Origin: Candidatus Promineofilum glycogenicum
Lineage (GTDB): Bacteria > Chloroflexota > Anaerolineae > Promineifilales > Promineifilaceae
Assembly (NCBI GenBank): GCA_016707605.1
Contig: JADJHJ010000013.1
Span: 62,001-126,000 of the forward strand
Direction: 5' to 3'
Length of the DNA: 64,000 nucleotides
Shown here: piece by piece, positions 17,983-26,908 of the stretch
Layout: each line of letters begins with the position of its first letter
Numbering within the stretch: position 1 is the first letter of the stretch
Program-made: the position numbers and the translations under genes
The notes under the pieces: generated by a model
The model's input: the letters and a program-made list of their open reading frames with translations, nothing else
Told to the model about the DNA's origin: nothing
The model's database searches: none

Positions 17983-19551
17983 TCAGCCACGATTCAGCCG
18001 GCGGTAAATAGCGTTGTTCTGTTTGTAAATGGCCTCGAAGGCGGCGAATAGCTCGTCGTACAGGGCGCGGTGGGCCGGGTTGGGTTCGTAGGTGCGAGCG
18101 ATCTCCACGTCGCCGATCTGGTCGAAGTTGGTCAGCCCGCAGGCCACGGCCGCCAGCAGCCCCACGCCGCGCACGTTAACCTGCACCGGCTCCTTCACCT
18201 GGCGCACGGTGCGATCCAGCACGTCGGCGTGAATCTGGCACCAGACGTCGGAGTTGGCCCCGCCGCCGACCATGCGGATGCCGTCCAGCCGCCGGCCGGT
18301 GAAGCGCTCGACGTAGCGCAGCAGCCAGCGCGAGTTGTAGGCCACCCCCTCGAAGACGGCGCGGATCATCTCCGCCCGCGTGTGGCGCAACGACAGGTTG
18401 TGGAAGCCGCCGCGCACGTGGCGGTCGTCGACCGGCGTGCGCTCGCCGTGGAGCCAGGGGGTGAAGATCAGCTTGCCGCTGCCCGCCTCAGTGGCGGCCA
18501 CCATCTGGTCGAACAGCGGATAGACGTTGGGCGCGCGCTGCTCGCGGGCCAGCAGATCGTCGGCATAGAGGATGTTGTCGCGCAGAAAGGCCAGGCACGC
18601 CCCGGCCGTCTCCTGCTCGTCGGCGATGAAGTACTTGCCGGGCACGGCCGAGGGCAGCGAGGCCATGTTGTGGAAGAGGTCGGTCTTCTTATAGGGCACG
18701 TGGCAGGTCAGCCACGACGACGTGCCGATGTAGAGGTGCGGCTGGAAGTCGCCCACCGCGCCGGAGCCGACGGCGGCCGAGTGCATGTCGGGCGTGCCGA
18801 CGATGACCGGGATGCCGGCCGGCAGCCCCAACTCGGCGGCCACGTCCGGCCGCAGCGGGCCGAGGATGTCGATGGCCCGCCGCAGATCGGGCAGCTTGGC
18901 CCGGTCAACCGTTGACCAGCGCAGCAGTTGGTCGTCGTAGTGGACGTTGTTGATGTCGCGGTTGTCGGTCAGCCAGTGGAGCGTAATGGACTCGTGCGAG
19001 GCGGCGTAGAGGCCGGTCAGGCGTAGGTTCAGGTAGTCCTTCGGCTCCAGGAAGCGGTAGGTGCGGCGATAAACGTCGGGGTACTGGTGCTTGATGAACA
19101 GGATGTGGGCGATGGAGTCCTTGCCGGAGTGGGCCGGCAGGCCGCCGGTCAGCCGCAGCCAGGTGACGAGGCGGCGCAGGCCGTACCCCTGGAGCTTGAT
19201 CAGCCCGTCGGTGATCTGGGCCACGTAGGGCGCGCCGCGGGCGTCCATCCAGATGATGGCGTTCATCAGCGGCCGGCCGTCCTCGCCCACGGCCACCGTG
19301 CCCGACCACTGGCTGGTGCAGCCGATGGCGGCGATGCGGCCTACGGCGTCGGGGTTGGCGGCCAGCAGTTCGGCCAGCGTGGCCCGGATGGCCGCCCACC
19401 ACTCGTCGGGGGCCTGCTCCGCGCCGCCGCCGGGCAGAATGGTCAGCCGGCACGCGCCGGCGCGGCAGTCGACCACCTGCCCCTGCGGCGTGACGAGGGC
19501 CACCTTCGGCCCGCTTGTCCCAAGGTCAATGGCCAGAATTAGAGGGTTCAA
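17983..19551 (-). CDS. FGGY-family carbohydrate kinase (xylulokinase-like)
   Basis: 522 aa. The start is a TTG at 19551 with AGGAAA six nt upstream. It has the FGGY fold order: phosphate-1 loop ILAIDLGTSGPKVALV at residues 5-20, IGCTSQWSGTV and IIWMDARG in the N-terminal domain, VGTPDMHSAAVGSG around residue 250, TPWLHGERTPVDD, and the C-terminal signature region GIRMVGGGANSDVWCQIHAD followed by GVGLLAAVACG. These enzymes phosphorylate pentoses or polyols with ATP in the cytoplasm; the substrate cannot be fixed from sequence, and D-xylulose is only the closest guess. No isomerase or sugar transporter is adjacent. It is transcribed toward the S1P-lyase-like gene, perhaps in one unit. Confidence 0.85.
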   Translation of the reverse strand: MNPLILAIDLGTSGPKVALVTPQGQVVDCRAGACRLTILPGGGAEQAPDEWWAAIRATLAELLAANPDAVGRIAAIGCTSQWSGTVAVGEDGRPLMNAIIWMDARGAPYVAQITDGLIKLQGYGLRRLVTWLRLTGGLPAHSGKDSIAHILFIKHQYPDVYRRTYRFLEPKDYLNLRLTGLYAASHESITLHWLTDNRDINNVHYDDQLLRWSTVDRAKLPDLRRAIDILGPLRPDVAAELGLPAGIPVIVGTPDMHSAAVGSGAVGDFQPHLYIGTSSWLTCHVPYKKTDLFHNMASLPSAVPGKYFIADEQETAGACLAFLRDNILYADDLLAREQRAPNVYPLFDQMVAATEAGSGKLIFTPWLHGERTPVDDRHVRGGFHNLSLRHTRAEMIRAVFEGVAYNSRWLLRYVERFTGRRLDGIRMVGGGANSDVWCQIHADVLDRTVRQVKEPVQVNVRGVGLLAAVACGLTNFDQIGDVEIARTYEPNPAHRALYDELFAAFEAIYKQNNAIYRRLNRG

Positions 19552-19579
19552 TAGCTGTTTCCTGGGAGCGATGTTCCTC

Positions 19580-19585
19580 TATAAT
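19580..19585 (+). promoter_or_regulatory. Candidate -10 box (TATAAT) for the acyl-CoA dehydrogenase gene
   Basis: A perfect TATAAT lies 48 nt upstream of the ATG at 19633, in the 81-nt divergent gap. No good -35 box is visible at the right spacing. A GGAGG at 19616-19620 serves as ribosome binding site. Confidence 0.4.
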
Positions 19586-19632
19586 AGCGTGGCTCTGACA
19601 ACACAGGCAACGCCCTGGAGGCAACCCGAACA

Positions 19633-20841
19633 ATGGACTTCACCTGGAACGACAACCACAAGATGGTGGCGCGGACGGTCTACGACTTCGCCCGCAAGAC
19701 GGTCATGCCCGTCATCAAAGAGCACGACCGCGCCCACACCTTTCCCCACGAACTGCTGCCGCAGATGGCCGCGCTGGGCTTCCTGGGCATCTGCCTGCCG
19801 GTGCGCTATGGCGGCGCGGGGCTGGACTACCTCTCGCTGGGCATCATCTCCGAGGGGCTGGAGTACGCCGACTCTTCGGTGCGCGAGACGATTGCCGTCC
19901 ACCTGGGCCTCCACGCCCTGCCCATCTTCCAGTGGGGCACGGAGGAGCAGAAGCGCGACTTCCTGCCGCCGCTGGCCCGCGGCGAGAAGCTGGCCTGCTT
20001 CGGCCTGACCGAGCCGGGGGCGGGGTCGGACGTGGCGGCGATGGGCAGCCGCGCCCGGCGCGACGGCAGCGACTATATTCTGAGCGGCGAGAAGATGTGG
20101 ATCACCCTGGCCGATGTGGCCGACCGCTTCCTGGTCTTCGCCAAGACCGACCCGGAGCGGGGGGCGAGCGGCATCACCGCCTTCATCCTGGAGCGCGGCT
20201 GGCCGGGGCTGACGACGGGAAGCATCGAGGGCAAGATGGGCGTGCACGCCAGCAACACCGGCTGGATCAACATGGCCGAGGTGCGCGTGCCGGCCACTCA
20301 CCGGCTGGGCGAGGAGGGTGAGGGGTTCAAGATCGCCATGAGCGCTCTGGACAACGCCCGCTACGGCGTGGCCGCCGGGGCCGTGGGCATCATCAAAGCC
20401 TGCCTGGACGAGTCCATCGCCTACGGCCGCGAGCGACGCACGTTCGGCAAGCCCATCGTCGAGTACCAACTGGTGCAGCAGATGTTGGCCCACATGCAGC
20501 AGAGCATCGACGCCGGCGAGTTGCTGGTCTGGAAGGCGGGCTGGCTGAAGAACCAGGGCCTCCGCAACACGCGCGAGACGAGCATGGCCAAGTGGTTCTG
20601 CACCGAGGCCGCCCGCCGCGCCGCCGACGACGCGGTGCAGATCCACGGCGCGTATGGCTACTCCGACGAGTACAACGTCGAGCGCCATCTGCGCAACACC
20701 AAAAGCTCGGTCATCTATGAAGGCACGTCGCAGATCCACACCCTTATGCAAGCCGAGTACGCCCTGGGCAACCGGCAGACGCGGCCGATGCGCTGCGAAT
20801 TGCCGGCCTACGACGCGGCTATCTGGGAAGCAGAAGGGTAG
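19633..20841 (+). CDS. Acyl-CoA dehydrogenase
   Basis: 402 aa, the normal length for the family. It contains the acyl-CoA dehydrogenase signatures GLTEPGAGSDVAAM (FAD/substrate loop), GEKMWITLADVAD, YGRERRTFGKPIVEYQ and QIHGAYGYSDEYNVERHLRN, with the catalytic base expected at E363 in IYEGTSQIHT. It catalyses FAD-dependent alpha,beta-dehydrogenation of an acyl-CoA, passing electrons to electron-transfer flavoprotein. Chain length or branched specificity cannot be read from sequence; the GTSQIHT ending is also seen in glutaryl/isobutyryl-type enzymes. It is followed by an SDR oxidoreductase 122 nt downstream, which could belong to the same catabolic route (inference). Confidence 0.93.
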   Translation: MDFTWNDNHKMVARTVYDFARKTVMPVIKEHDRAHTFPHELLPQMAALGFLGICLPVRYGGAGLDYLSLGIISEGLEYADSSVRETIAVHLGLHALPIFQWGTEEQKRDFLPPLARGEKLACFGLTEPGAGSDVAAMGSRARRDGSDYILSGEKMWITLADVADRFLVFAKTDPERGASGITAFILERGWPGLTTGSIEGKMGVHASNTGWINMAEVRVPATHRLGEEGEGFKIAMSALDNARYGVAAGAVGIIKACLDESIAYGRERRTFGKPIVEYQLVQQMLAHMQQSIDAGELLVWKAGWLKNQGLRNTRETSMAKWFCTEAARRAADDAVQIHGAYGYSDEYNVERHLRNTKSSVIYEGTSQIHTLMQAEYALGNRQTRPMRCELPAYDAAIWEAEG

Positions 20842-20963
20842 TCGTCTCTCTGAGGAAATATATCCGCGGCATATCCCTCCCGCGACCGGAATGCTTATAA
20901 TCCAGGTTAGTTCAGCAGTTTAGAACATTTGAGAAACTCGGTTTCTGATGGGAAGGCGAGAGT

Positions 20964-21746
20964 ATGAACCTGGAAGGCAAAGTGGCATTGATCACCGGCG
21001 CGGGGTCGGGCATCGGCAAGGCGGCGGCGCTGAAGCTGGCCAGGGCCGGGGCCAGGATCGGCGCGCTCGATCATACGGCGGAGAATGCCGAGAAGACGGT
21101 CAAACGCATCACCGCCGGCGGCGGCCAGGCCATCGCCCTGGAAGCCGACATCTCCGACCCCGCGGCGATGGAGGCGGCCGTGCAGCGCCTCCGCGACGAG
21201 TGGGGGCGGCTGGACGTGGTGCTGGCTAACGCCGGCATCAATGGCGTCTGGGCGCCGATCGAGGAGTTGACGGCCGAAGAGTGGAACAAGACGCTGACCG
21301 TCAATCTGACCGGCACCTTCCTGACCGTCAAGTACGCCATCCCGCTGCTGAAGGAGCGCGGCGGCTCGGTCATCATCACCGCTTCGGTCAACGGCACGCG
21401 CATCTTCAGCAACGCCGGCGCGTCGGCCTATAGCTCCAGCAAGGCGGGACAGGTGGCCTTCACCAAGATGGCCGCGCTGGAACTGGCCAAGCACAAGATT
21501 CGTGTCAACGTCATCTGTCCGGGAGCCATTGAGACGGCGATCGAGGACAGCACCGAGAAGCGCCATATTGAGGACGCTCAGGAGCCGGTTGAGTTCCCTG
21601 AGGGGGCTATTCCCCTGACCGACGGCGCGCCCGGCGCGGCCGACCAGGTTGCTGATCTGGTGCTCTTCCTGGCCTCCGACGCTTCCAGTCACATTTCTGG
21701 GACCGAGGTATGGATCGACGGGGCTAGCTCATTACTGCAAGGCTAG
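20964..21746 (+). CDS. SDR family NAD(P)-dependent oxidoreductase
   Basis: 260 aa classical short-chain dehydrogenase. The cofactor loop TGAGSGIG is at residues 11-18, NAG at LANAGINGVW, the catalytic Ser in IITASVNG, and Y156/K160 in YSSSKAGQ. The C-terminus ends SHISGTEVWIDGASSL as in 3-oxoacyl-reductase-like SDRs. The substrate is unknown. The leader contains half of the AGAAACTCGGTTTCT palindrome (about 20930-20946), whose full copies are in recQ and upstream of the propeller gene. It may act with the preceding acyl-CoA dehydrogenase. Confidence 0.92.
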   Translation: MNLEGKVALITGAGSGIGKAAALKLARAGARIGALDHTAENAEKTVKRITAGGGQAIALEADISDPAAMEAAVQRLRDEWGRLDVVLANAGINGVWAPIEELTAEEWNKTLTVNLTGTFLTVKYAIPLLKERGGSVIITASVNGTRIFSNAGASAYSSSKAGQVAFTKMAALELAKHKIRVNVICPGAIETAIEDSTEKRHIEDAQEPVEFPEGAIPLTDGAPGAADQVADLVLFLASDASSHISGTEVWIDGASSLLQG

Positions 21747-21817
21747 AAATTTGAAGGCGCTCTGCGTTCCCCTCAGCTTGCGACGCATAGAAGTTAACTA
21801 TCAAAGGAGACAAGTTC

Positions 21818-23644
21818 GTGTTCAAAGCACTCAACAGAGCATTGAAACCAAAGATGAAGCCGGGCATGGGCCCGATTTCGCACGCGAAGGGCACGACCTT
21901 CCGCGTCTGGGCGCCCAACGCGCAGAAGGTGTTCGTTACCGGCGACTTCAACGACTGGAACGACACCGCCAACCCGCTGACCCACGAGAGCGACGGCTAC
22001 TGGGCCACCGACGTGGCGCGGGCCAAGCCGGGCGATGAGTACAAGTTCGTCCTGGTCAACGGCCAGGACAGGCTCCACCGCATCGATCCCTACGCGCGGC
22101 AGGTGACAAGCTCCGTCGGCAACAGCGTCATTCACGATCCCGACTTCGACTGGCAGGGCACCGAGGAGTTCCACAGCCCGCCGTGGAACGAACTGATCAT
22201 CTACGAAGTCCACATCGGCACGTTCAACCCCACCTCGGAAAATCGCGTGGGCACGTTCAAGCGCGCGGCGCAAAAGCTGCCCTACTTGCGTGAGTTGGGC
22301 GTCAACGCCGTGCAGGTCATGCCGCCGATGGAGTTCCCCGGCGGCCGCTCCTGGGGCTACAACCTGTCGCTGCCCTTCGCCGTGGAGAGCGACTACGGCG
22401 GGCCGAAGGCGTTCAAGGAGTTCATCCGCGCCGCCCACAAGAACGGCATCGCCGTCATCCTCGACGTGGTCTACAACCACCTGGGGCCGGGCGACCTCGA
22501 CCTGTGGCGCTTCGACGGCTGGGCCGAAGGGGACGGCGGCGGCATCTACTTCTACAACGACCACCGCTCGCAAACCCCCTGGGGCCACACCCGGCCCGAC
22601 TACGGCCGGCCCGAAGTGCGCCAGTTCCTGCGCGACAACGCCCTGATGTGGCTGCACGAGTACCGCGTCGACGGCCTGCGCTGGGACGCCACGGCTTTCA
22701 TCCGCAATATCAACGGCCACAATAGCGACCCAGCCGGCGACATCCCTGACGGCTGGAGCTTCATGCAGTGGATCAACGAGGAGGTGACCGAGTTCGCCCC
22801 CAACCATCTGACCATTGCCGAGGACTTGCAGAATAACGAGTGGGTCGTCAAGGACACCGGCGCGGGCGGGGCGGGCTTCGGCGCGCAGTGGGACGCGTCC
22901 TTTGTCCACCCGGTGCGGACGGCCATTATCACCAACGATGACCAATTCCGCGACCTGGAGTCGGTCAAGACGGCGCTCTATGCCAAATACGACGGCGACG
23001 CCTTCAAGCGCGTGGTCTACACCGAGTCCCACGACGAAGTGGCCAACGGCAAGGCGCGCGTGCCGGAAGAGATCTGGCCGGGCAACAGCCACCACTGGTT
23101 CGCCAAGAAGCGCTCGACGATGGGCGCGGTGCTGGTCTTCACCGCGCCGGGCATCCCGATGATCTTCCAGGGGCAGGAGTTCCTGGCCGATAAGTGGTTC
23201 GACGACACCGACCCGCTGGACTGGGATCGGGCCAAGGAGATGGAGAGCATCATCACGCTCTACCGCGACCTGATGCAACTGCGGCGCAACTACCACAACA
23301 ACACCAAGGGGCTGAGCGGCCAACACATTGACGTTTACCACGTCAACAACGCGGCCAAGGTGATGGCTTTCCACCGCTGGCACGACGGCGGGCCAGGCGA
23401 CAGCACCATCGTGGTGCTGAACATGACCAGCCAGCCGGTGACAAACTACACCCTCGGCTTCCCGGCGGCCGGCCAGTGGGCGCTGCGCTTCGACAGCCAC
23501 GCTAAGGTCTACAGCGCCGACTACGAAGGCCAGGTCAGCAGCGACGTGACCGCCGAGCCGACGCCTTACGACAACCAGCCGGCCAGCGCCGGCGTCTCCA
23601 TCGGCCCCTACGCCGGGTTGATCTTCTCCCAAAACCGCGATTAA
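21818..23644 (+). CDS. GH13 alpha-glucan enzyme with N-terminal CBM48 (branching-enzyme-like)
   Basis: 608 aa; AAAGGAGA about 10 nt upstream of the start. An N-terminal CBM48/early-set domain (TTFRVWAPNAQKVFVTGDFNDW, residues about 28-50) precedes a GH13 barrel: YEVHIGTFN, DVVYNHLGPGD, nucleophile D290 in GLRWDATAFIR, acid/base E335 in TIAEDLQ, and D406 in ESHDEVANG. A C-terminal beta domain closes the protein. The arrangement fits 1,4-alpha-glucan branching enzyme or maltooligosyltrehalose-hydrolase-like enzymes; exact specificity is uncertain. It acts on alpha-1,4-glucan, probably in the cytoplasm, since no signal peptide is present. It converges with a second GH13 gene across a 98-bp palindrome. 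Confidence 0.88.
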   Translation: MFKALNRALKPKMKPGMGPISHAKGTTFRVWAPNAQKVFVTGDFNDWNDTANPLTHESDGYWATDVARAKPGDEYKFVLVNGQDRLHRIDPYARQVTSSVGNSVIHDPDFDWQGTEEFHSPPWNELIIYEVHIGTFNPTSENRVGTFKRAAQKLPYLRELGVNAVQVMPPMEFPGGRSWGYNLSLPFAVESDYGGPKAFKEFIRAAHKNGIAVILDVVYNHLGPGDLDLWRFDGWAEGDGGGIYFYNDHRSQTPWGHTRPDYGRPEVRQFLRDNALMWLHEYRVDGLRWDATAFIRNINGHNSDPAGDIPDGWSFMQWINEEVTEFAPNHLTIAEDLQNNEWVVKDTGAGGAGFGAQWDASFVHPVRTAIITNDDQFRDLESVKTALYAKYDGDAFKRVVYTESHDEVANGKARVPEEIWPGNSHHWFAKKRSTMGAVLVFTAPGIPMIFQGQEFLADKWFDDTDPLDWDRAKEMESIITLYRDLMQLRRNYHNNTKGLSGQHIDVYHVNNAAKVMAFHRWHDGGPGDSTIVVLNMTSQPVTNYTLGFPAAGQWALRFDSHAKVYSADYEGQVSSDVTAEPTPYDNQPASAGVSIGPYAGLIFSQNRD

Positions 23645-23646
23645 GA

Positions 23647-23744
23647 AGCTCACGCAAAGGCGCAAAGGGGCAAAGGCGCAAAGAAGAAGGACTTGCTTTC
23701 TTTTCTTCTTTGCGCCTTTGCCCCTTTGCGCCTTTGCGTGAGCT
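23647..23744. repeat. 98-bp palindrome with 42-bp perfect arms (CACGCAAAGGCGCAAAG family)
   Basis: The arms (23647-23688 and 23703-23744) are exact complements with a 14-nt loop. It sits between the convergent GH13 genes: it starts 2 nt after one TAA and overlaps the TAG (23743-23745) of the other. It could serve as a bidirectional terminator, but relatives at 25573-25637 and 31589-31661 lie in other contexts. Confidence 0.9.
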
Positions 23745-25539
23745 AACTTTCCAGCCGCAAGACGGCGGCCCAGAGCGGGGGGACGGTCAGGGACAGGCGG
23801 CCGTCGGCGGTCACGTGGCGTTCGCCGCTCAGGGCGTCGCTCCACGTCCCGGCCGGCACATCTAGCTCGGCCACCTGCATCAGATCATCGGCGTTCAGGA
23901 CGACAATGGCCGCGTCGTCCTCCGTCTGGCGGGCGAAGGCGAACAGGCGGCGGTCGTCGTCGGCCAGCAGCGTGCGGTAGTCGCCGCGGCGCAGGGCGGG
24001 CGACGCCTTGCGGATGGCGATGAGCGTGCGATAGAAGTCGTGCAGGTCGTGGTCGAAGGCCACCTCGTCGGCCTGGAGGCGGGGGCGGCCGTCGGGCAGC
24101 GTCGCCTCCGGCTCAACCTCCATCTCCGGCCAGACCATCGGCTTGCGGCAATCAGGGTCGTTGGCCCCCCACATACCGGCCTCGTCGCCGTAGTAGATCA
24201 TCGGCGCGCCGATGTAGGTCATCTGGAAGAGAACCAGGAGTTGCTGGCGGCGGCGCTCGGCGGGCGTCGGCCGGCGCGTGTCGTAAGCGGGCGTGTGCTC
24301 CACTTTGGAGCGTTGGTGAAAGCGTTCCCAATCGCGGTAGGGATGCAAGTCGCGGTTGGCGATGATGGAGGCGATGCGTGGCGAGTCGTGGCTGTCCAGC
24401 AGGTTTTGCATCACGTGGGCGACCTCGGCCGGGTGCGCTTCGCGCAGTTCGCGCAGGCGAGCGTCGAACTCAGTCGCCGTCGTGGCTCCCGCGCCGCCGA
24501 CGAGGAACTCGACCGCGGCGAAGGCGAAGTTGTAGTTCATCGTCGCGTCGAACTCGTCGCCGCGCAGATAGGGCTGCTCCCCTTGGGGCGTGCCCACGAT
24601 CTCGGCCACCAGGTAAGCTTGCGGGTTGATGGCCCGCACGTGCGTCCGCCACGCCTGCCAGAACGGGTGGCGGACGCAGTAGGCCACGTCGAGCCGCCAG
24701 CCGTCGATGCCGTCGCGCGGGTCGCCGTCGCCGTCGGGGTCCATCCAGCGGTGCGTGGCGGCGAAGATGTATTCGCGCGGGCCAAAGCCGCCGGTGGCGT
24801 CGCCGCCGCTGACGATGCCGTTGTCGTCCTGGCGCAACTCCGGCAACTCCCACGTGCCCAGCCAGCCGCGGCAGTCGAAGGTCGTGCCGGCGTCGGCGTC
24901 GTCCCACGAATTCACTTTGAGCCAGTCGTGGTAGGGGGATTGGCGCTGCCGGGCGGCCACGTCCTGGAAGACCCAACTGCCCCGGCCCATGTGGTTCCAC
25001 ACGCCGTCGAAGATGATCCGCAGGCCGCGGCGGTGGGCCTCGTCGATGAGGCGCAGCGCCAGGCGGTCGGCGGCCGTCCACAGCCAGGTGGCCGGCTCGT
25101 GGGGCGTCTCGCCGGCGATGAGCCGCCGGTCGCCGTCGGGGTCGGGGCCGAAGTGGACGTCGACGTGGTGGTAGGTCGCGCCGTCGTACTTGTGGGCCGA
25201 GGGGGCGTCGAAGATGGGGTTGAGATAGAGCGCCCCCACGCCCAGGTCGGTCAGGTAGTCGAGGCTGTCGATAATGCCCTGCAAGTCGCCGCCGTAGCGC
25301 CGCCGTTGCAGGTTGAAGAAGATGTCACGGCCGTTCTGTTGCTCATAGGGCTGGAGGCGATACCAGTCGGCCGTCCACGGGTGTATTTGCCAGGGCGAGG
25401 TGTGGTCGTGGGGCCACGCGCCTTCGAGGCTGGCCGCGGTGGGGTCGTTGCCTGGGTCGCCGTTGCGGAAGCGCTCGGGGAAAATCTGATACCAGACGAT
25501 GCCTTTGGCCCAGTCGGGGACGAAATGATCAGTACTCAT
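23743..25539 (-). CDS. GH13 alpha-amylase / neopullulanase-like enzyme
   Basis: 598 aa from the ATG at 25539 (AGGAACA upstream); a longer frame would run through the palindrome at 25573-25637 and is rejected. GH13 barrel: WYQIFPERFRNGDP, GALYLNPIFDAPSAHKYD, IIFDGVWNHMGRGSW, nucleophile Asp in GWRLDVAYCVRHPFW, acid/base Glu in YLVAEIVGTP and LLDSHDSPRIAS, then YYGDEAGMWG. The EIVG and WRLDVA forms are those of cyclomaltodextrinase/neopullulanase-type enzymes. A C-terminal beta domain is present. No signal peptide, so probably cytoplasmic use of maltodextrins. Its stop codon coincides with the palindrome edge. Confidence 0.88.
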   Translation of the reverse strand: MSTDHFVPDWAKGIVWYQIFPERFRNGDPGNDPTAASLEGAWPHDHTSPWQIHPWTADWYRLQPYEQQNGRDIFFNLQRRRYGGDLQGIIDSLDYLTDLGVGALYLNPIFDAPSAHKYDGATYHHVDVHFGPDPDGDRRLIAGETPHEPATWLWTAADRLALRLIDEAHRRGLRIIFDGVWNHMGRGSWVFQDVAARQRQSPYHDWLKVNSWDDADAGTTFDCRGWLGTWELPELRQDDNGIVSGGDATGGFGPREYIFAATHRWMDPDGDGDPRDGIDGWRLDVAYCVRHPFWQAWRTHVRAINPQAYLVAEIVGTPQGEQPYLRGDEFDATMNYNFAFAAVEFLVGGAGATTATEFDARLRELREAHPAEVAHVMQNLLDSHDSPRIASIIANRDLHPYRDWERFHQRSKVEHTPAYDTRRPTPAERRRQQLLVLFQMTYIGAPMIYYGDEAGMWGANDPDCRKPMVWPEMEVEPEATLPDGRPRLQADEVAFDHDLHDFYRTLIAIRKASPALRRGDYRTLLADDDRRLFAFARQTEDDAAIVVLNADDLMQVAELDVPAGTWSDALSGERHVTADGRLSLTVPPLWAAVLRLES

Positions 25540-25572
25540 AGCTTGTTCCTTTGCGGATGAAGAGGAGAGGGT

Positions 25573-25637
25573 CTCACGCAAAGACGCAAAGTACGCCAAG
25601 CCTCTGAAGCTTGGCGTTCTTTGCGTCTTTGCGTGAG
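25573..25637. repeat. 65-bp palindrome (CACGCAAAGACGCAAAG family)
   Basis: Arms of 29 nt with 28 matches. It lies in the gap between divergently transcribed genes (amylase-like leftward, acyltransferase rightward), so it cannot be a terminator there; it would sit in a promoter or 5' leader. Same family as 23647-23744 and 31589-31661. Confidence 0.85.
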
Positions 25638-25817
25638 CCTTTCTCCGATCGGCCAAACTCGCGGACAGTCCATTTCTGTGATCATGCCCCAAGTGGGCGC
25701 GGCGGGCTAGTGTGGCGGCGGCCGTTACTTTTGGGCCTCATTGGGGTTAGATCGATTGTGGCTAATCTACATACCACCGGATCGGCGTCCAATGGACACC
25801 GTAGGAGCCTACATAGC

Positions 25818-26492
25818 ATGGAGCCGACTCTCTCCCCCTCCACTGACATTCAGCAGACCGAGCTGCCGAAGCTGGGCCGCAGCATCCCCCGGCGCGGCAA
25901 CCGGCTGACGCGCGCCTTCTTCACCTTCCTGATGCGCCTCTTCGGCTGGCGGGTGGTGGGCGAATTGCCCGACACACCGCGCCTTGTCTTCGTTGGCGCA
26001 CCCCACACCTCCAATGGCGACTTCTTCATGACCGCCTTCACGATGGCCGCGCTGGGCATCGACGTTCACTTCGTCATGAAGCACACCCCCTTCGTTGGGC
26101 CGGTAGGCTGGTTCCTGCGCTGGTTCGGCGGCATCCCGCTCGACCGCGGCCACACGCGCGATTTCGTGTCGCAGATGGTCGACGAGTTCGAGCAGCGCGA
26201 CCAGTTCCTGCTAGCCATCATGCCGGAGGGCACGCGCGGCAAAGACCACGTCGGCAAGGGCTGGCGCAGCGGCTTCTACTACATCGCCCACGGCGCGGGC
26301 GTGCCGCTGGTGATGGTCAAGTTCGACTATCAGAACCGGCGTATGCGTGTCGGCCCGGTCTTCTGGCCCGCGGGCGACTACGCCACCGACCTGCCGCTCA
26401 TCCAGGCCGAATTCGCCGCCATCAACGGCCGCCACCCGGAACTGATGCTCAGCCTGCCCGGCCAATCGGCCACCAGAGAACCAATAGCCTGA
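25818..26492 (+). CDS. 1-acyl-glycerol-3-phosphate acyltransferase-like protein (PlsC family)
   Basis: 224 aa from the ATG at 25818 with TAGGAG 10 nt upstream; longer frames pass through the upstream repeat. It has the acyltransferase core: a short hydrophobic amphipathic helix (AFFTFLMRLFGW), the catalytic block APHTSNGDFF, a form of HxxxxD, FGGIPLDRG, and the phosphate-binding IMPEGTRGK. These enzymes transfer an acyl chain to lysophosphatidate or a related lipid at the cytoplasmic membrane. The sequence resembles the divergent branch that includes bacterial glycerol-acyltransferases of unclear substrate. Monocistronic; followed by tandem palindromes. Confidence 0.85.
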   Translation: MEPTLSPSTDIQQTELPKLGRSIPRRGNRLTRAFFTFLMRLFGWRVVGELPDTPRLVFVGAPHTSNGDFFMTAFTMAALGIDVHFVMKHTPFVGPVGWFLRWFGGIPLDRGHTRDFVSQMVDEFEQRDQFLLAIMPEGTRGKDHVGKGWRSGFYYIAHGAGVPLVMVKFDYQNRRMRVGPVFWPAGDYATDLPLIQAEFAAINGRHPELMLSLPGQSATREPIA

Positions 26493-26496
26493 CCCC

Positions 26497-26573
26497 GGTG
26501 CGTCGCACTTTCCGAAGTGCGTCGCACCTTCTTCGACCTTCGGTGCATCGCACTTTCCGAAGTGCGTTGCACC
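26497..26573. repeat. Two tandem GTGCGTCGCAC palindromes
   Basis: Two near-identical 32-bp imperfect palindromes (26497-26528 and 26542-26573), each GGTGC...AAGTGCG..GCACC, starting 4 nt after the acyltransferase stop. Same family as 17886-17980. Together with the element at 26634-26908 they account for the 411-bp gap between the acyltransferase and recQ; bases 26574-26633 hold nothing I can identify. Confidence 0.85.
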
Positions 26574-26633
26574 TTCTTTCGTCCGCGCCAGTTGACATCC
26601 GGCCCAGCGCGCCCCTATCCGTGTCCACCTTAG

Positions 26634-26908
26634 CCTAATGAAGTTTAGAAAAATAACCAGGTAAGGGCGGGACAACCGGCGCGATAGACCTGGCCTGATA
26701 ACCAGAGTGTCGGTCGCCGGTTGTCTCGCCCCGCCGCCTAAGGATGAGGGCTGAAGGAGGAAGGATGAAGTTGAGACCGCGGCTCATCCTTCCTCCTTCC
26801 TCCTTGAAGAGGGGCGAGACAATGCGGCATCGACATCGTTCTGCAAGACAAGAACCGTCGGCCGCATTGTCCCGCCCCTACCTCATTATTTTGCTAAACT
26901 TCATTAGG
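26634..26908. mobile_element. 275-bp MITE-like element with 42-bp terminal inverted repeats
   Basis: The left end (26634-26675, CCTAATGAAGTTTAG...) and the right end (26867-26908) are inverted copies with 38 of 42 matches. Inside are three further hairpins: one with GGGACAACCGGC arms, one with GAGGAAGGATGA-type arms, and one with GACAATGCGGC arms. No transposase is encoded. The right end supplies the TAA of recQ (26904-26906). Mobility is inferred from structure only; no target duplication was proven. Confidence 0.6.
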
